Source: Acidobacteriota bacterium
GTDB taxonomy: Bacteria; Acidobacteriota; Terriglobia; Terriglobales; Acidobacteriaceae
NCBI GenBank assembly: GCA_021810175.1
Contig: JAJZJJ010000135.1
Span: 1 to 7,253 of the forward strand
Direction: 5' to 3'
Length of the DNA: 7,253 bases
Shown: piece by piece, positions 6,183 through 7,253 of the stretch
How the letters are laid out: each line of letters starts with the position of its first letter
Numbering within the stretch: position 1 is the stretch's first letter
Position numbers and translations under genes: made by a program
The notes under the pieces: model-generated
Told to the model about the DNA's origin: nothing
Databases searched by the model: none
The model's input: only the letters and a program-made list of their open reading frames with translations

Positions 6183-7205
6183 TATTGCGGTGCTGCCGTG
6201 AAAAAGCGCGGCAACTTATGGATTCCTATATCGCGCATAGGGGCGCCTCTTCGGGCATCCAGAACCGCTCTCGAAGCAATCAGGCGACTGGAAGCCACTG
6301 ACGACCATCATTCATTCTGGAGGTTTCGGCAGTGGACCGACGGGAACCGGGTGTGGGGCTGTCGGGATTACGGAGAATTTGAATACGTCTGCCGGCCCAT
6401 ATTTACCGCAGAGGAACACGATTTTTTTGCGCTCTGCGTCTGCGACACGTTTCCAAGCTTTCTTAAGTCGTACCTCGCACGATCATTCTTCTTTGCCTCT
6501 GTCTGCGTAGCCTGCGGAAAGCCAATGAAAGCGTTGCAGACGCAGAAAATACAGTGTTTCGACACTACGCCTCCGTCCCCTAAGTCTATTTACCTTGCTT
6601 GCGATTGCGGCTATCCGGTTTGGAAGATGGACTCGAAGGCGCACTCTCACGCGACTTGTTTGCTCGACGCCGCTGCTCGAAATTGGCGTCGCGCACAACG
6701 GCTCAAAGCTGCTGGGGGGAAACACAGCGCGAGAGAGTTAGAGAAGATACTGAAAATCCAAAATGGCCGTTGTCTCTACTGCAACAAAGATCTCACGACT
6801 GGATGCAGGCCATCGAAGGACCACCTTCTCCCCGTCACGAAGGGCGGCTCCGATTTCGCTTTCAATATCGTGCTGGCATGTCGGAATTGCAACTCGAGAC
6901 GCGGCAATATTCCATTTCGAACGTTTTGCAAACTCCTCAGCCCCACGCAAAACCGTCGCATCTTACTGTGCCTTGGTCTGCGCCTCGTAGATCTGAAGTG
7001 GGAAGAAATGCCTGCTGAATCGCTTTGCTCGCTGCTAAGAGCGCTTGCGTTACATGATCCCAATCACCCTCGCTACCGCGACATCCTGACAGAGAGCCAA
7101 GCAGCTCGGCGAAATGCTTCTAAAAACCGACTGCTTCCAGGGCGCCCGGCAATGATTCTCAATCGACTTTCGAACAACCTTAAGCAAACCCAAATGGAGC
7201 GGTAG
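6087..7205 (+). CDS. HNH endonuclease-domain protein with an extra cysteine cluster
   Basis: 372 residues, predicted metal-dependent DNA nuclease; target and role unknown. The HNH region spans about 218-280. CLYC (229-232) and CRNC (265-268) form the zinc-knuckle cysteines of the four-Cys HNH type. DHLLPVTKGGSD supplies Asp245 and catalytic His246, Asn260 lies in FNIVLAC, and Asn269 in CNSRRGN takes the third position. A second cluster lies before it: CVAC (140-143) and CDC (172-174), with HSHATC (186-191) close by, suggesting another zinc site. Residues 1-135 are unrecognised, rich in Trp, Phe and Arg, with no signal peptide or membrane helix. The tail (281-372) is basic. ATG 6087 has no ribosome site. 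Met12 (6120) has AAGGA ten bases upstream and may be the true start. Sampled stretches are about 43-48% GC against well over 60% in the left part, suggesting transfer. No neighbouring methylase, integrase or defence partner is visible. Confidence 0.85.
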   Translation: MIAEVEKDRFGMDWRIEIDSAWFKLGEQVYRHYCGAAVKKRGNLWIPISRIGAPLRASRTALEAIRRLEATDDHHSFWRFRQWTDGNRVWGCRDYGEFEYVCRPIFTAEEHDFFALCVCDTFPSFLKSYLARSFFFASVCVACGKPMKALQTQKIQCFDTTPPSPKSIYLACDCGYPVWKMDSKAHSHATCLLDAAARNWRRAQRLKAAGGKHSARELEKILKIQNGRCLYCNKDLTTGCRPSKDHLLPVTKGGSDFAFNIVLACRNCNSRRGNIPFRTFCKLLSPTQNRRILLCLGLRLVDLKWEEMPAESLCSLLRALALHDPNHPRYRDILTESQAARRNASKNRLLPGRPAMILNRLSNNLKQTQMER

Positions 7206-7208
7206 CGA

Positions 7209-7253
7209 TCAATTTCCGCTTGTGACGGACGGCTTCATCACCGGCTTGCCCTT
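7209..7253 (-). CDS. Possible C-terminal end of a leftward gene running off the right edge
   Basis: On the minus strand from base 7253 the frame reads KGKPVMKPSVTSGN followed by TGA at 7211-7209, three bases from the HNH gene's stop and convergent with it. The codons are GC-rich at third positions like those of the left-hand genes. Fourteen codons are too few to name a family. Another minus frame is also open across this stretch and ends within the HNH gene near 7182, so the call is tentative. Confidence 0.3.
   Translation of the reverse strand, partial: KGKPVMKPSVTSGN

Noticed and set aside
6599..7018. + strand frame 6599-7018 and several minus frames inside the HNH gene
   Set aside because: The HNH cysteines, His and Asn fall in order only in the 6087-7205 frame. 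The others lack motifs and ribosome sites.
1..7253. CRISPR array, tRNA or rRNA genes, insertion-sequence ends
   Set aside because: Read by eye, no regularly spaced direct repeats, cloverleaf-like segments, rRNA-like stretches or transposase motifs were found.

Overview
The window looks like chromosome from a GC-rich, didermic bacterium, most likely an acidobacterium (Terriglobia-like). The placement is inference. It rests on the high GC of the left 5.9 kb, on an FtsK with a long Pro/Glu/Arg-rich linker, and above all on the gene at 4852-5937. That gene joins a carboxypeptidase-regulatory-like domain to a QDPRYYY-type C-terminal domain, an arrangement I associate from memory with Acidobacteria. 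No rRNA, tRNA, CRISPR array, insertion sequence or prophage module was seen.

Layout. Positions 1-4719 hold three genes read leftward. In transcription order they are a fold-type II PLP enzyme of the threonine dehydratase / serine racemase family (4719-3658), a secreted SH3-plus-helical-repeat protein (3661-2615), and the DNA translocase FtsK (2451 to beyond position 1, lacking only about the last 25-50 residues). The first two overlap by an ATGA junction and are probably translationally coupled. FtsK follows after 163 bp, which contain a weak candidate promoter. A divergent 132-bp region (4720-4851) separates this block from the rightward gene 4852-5937, an exported protein with an Oar/TonB-receptor-like N-terminal domain but no beta-barrel-sized C-terminus. 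Its leader carries a nested inverted repeat.

From about 5938 the character changes. A 149-bp spacer with two competing hairpins leads into a lower-GC rightward gene (6087-7205). This encodes a 372-residue protein with an HNH nuclease domain at its C-terminal side, a second cysteine cluster in the middle, and an N-terminal region I do not recognise. Three bases after its stop, the last 14 codons of a possible leftward gene run off the right edge. The spacer also holds a short leftward open frame whose aromatic-rich end looks protein-like and might be the remnant of a gene tail.

How the genes fit together. FtsK acts in chromosome segregation at the septum. The SH3/helical-repeat protein is probably periplasmic and cell-wall-facing. 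The PLP enzyme is metabolic and has no obvious functional tie to the other two. The HNH gene is the accessory element here and the best candidate for something poorly described, either a stand-alone nuclease from a mobile or defence context. I see no multi-gene defence operon and no clear new system within the window.
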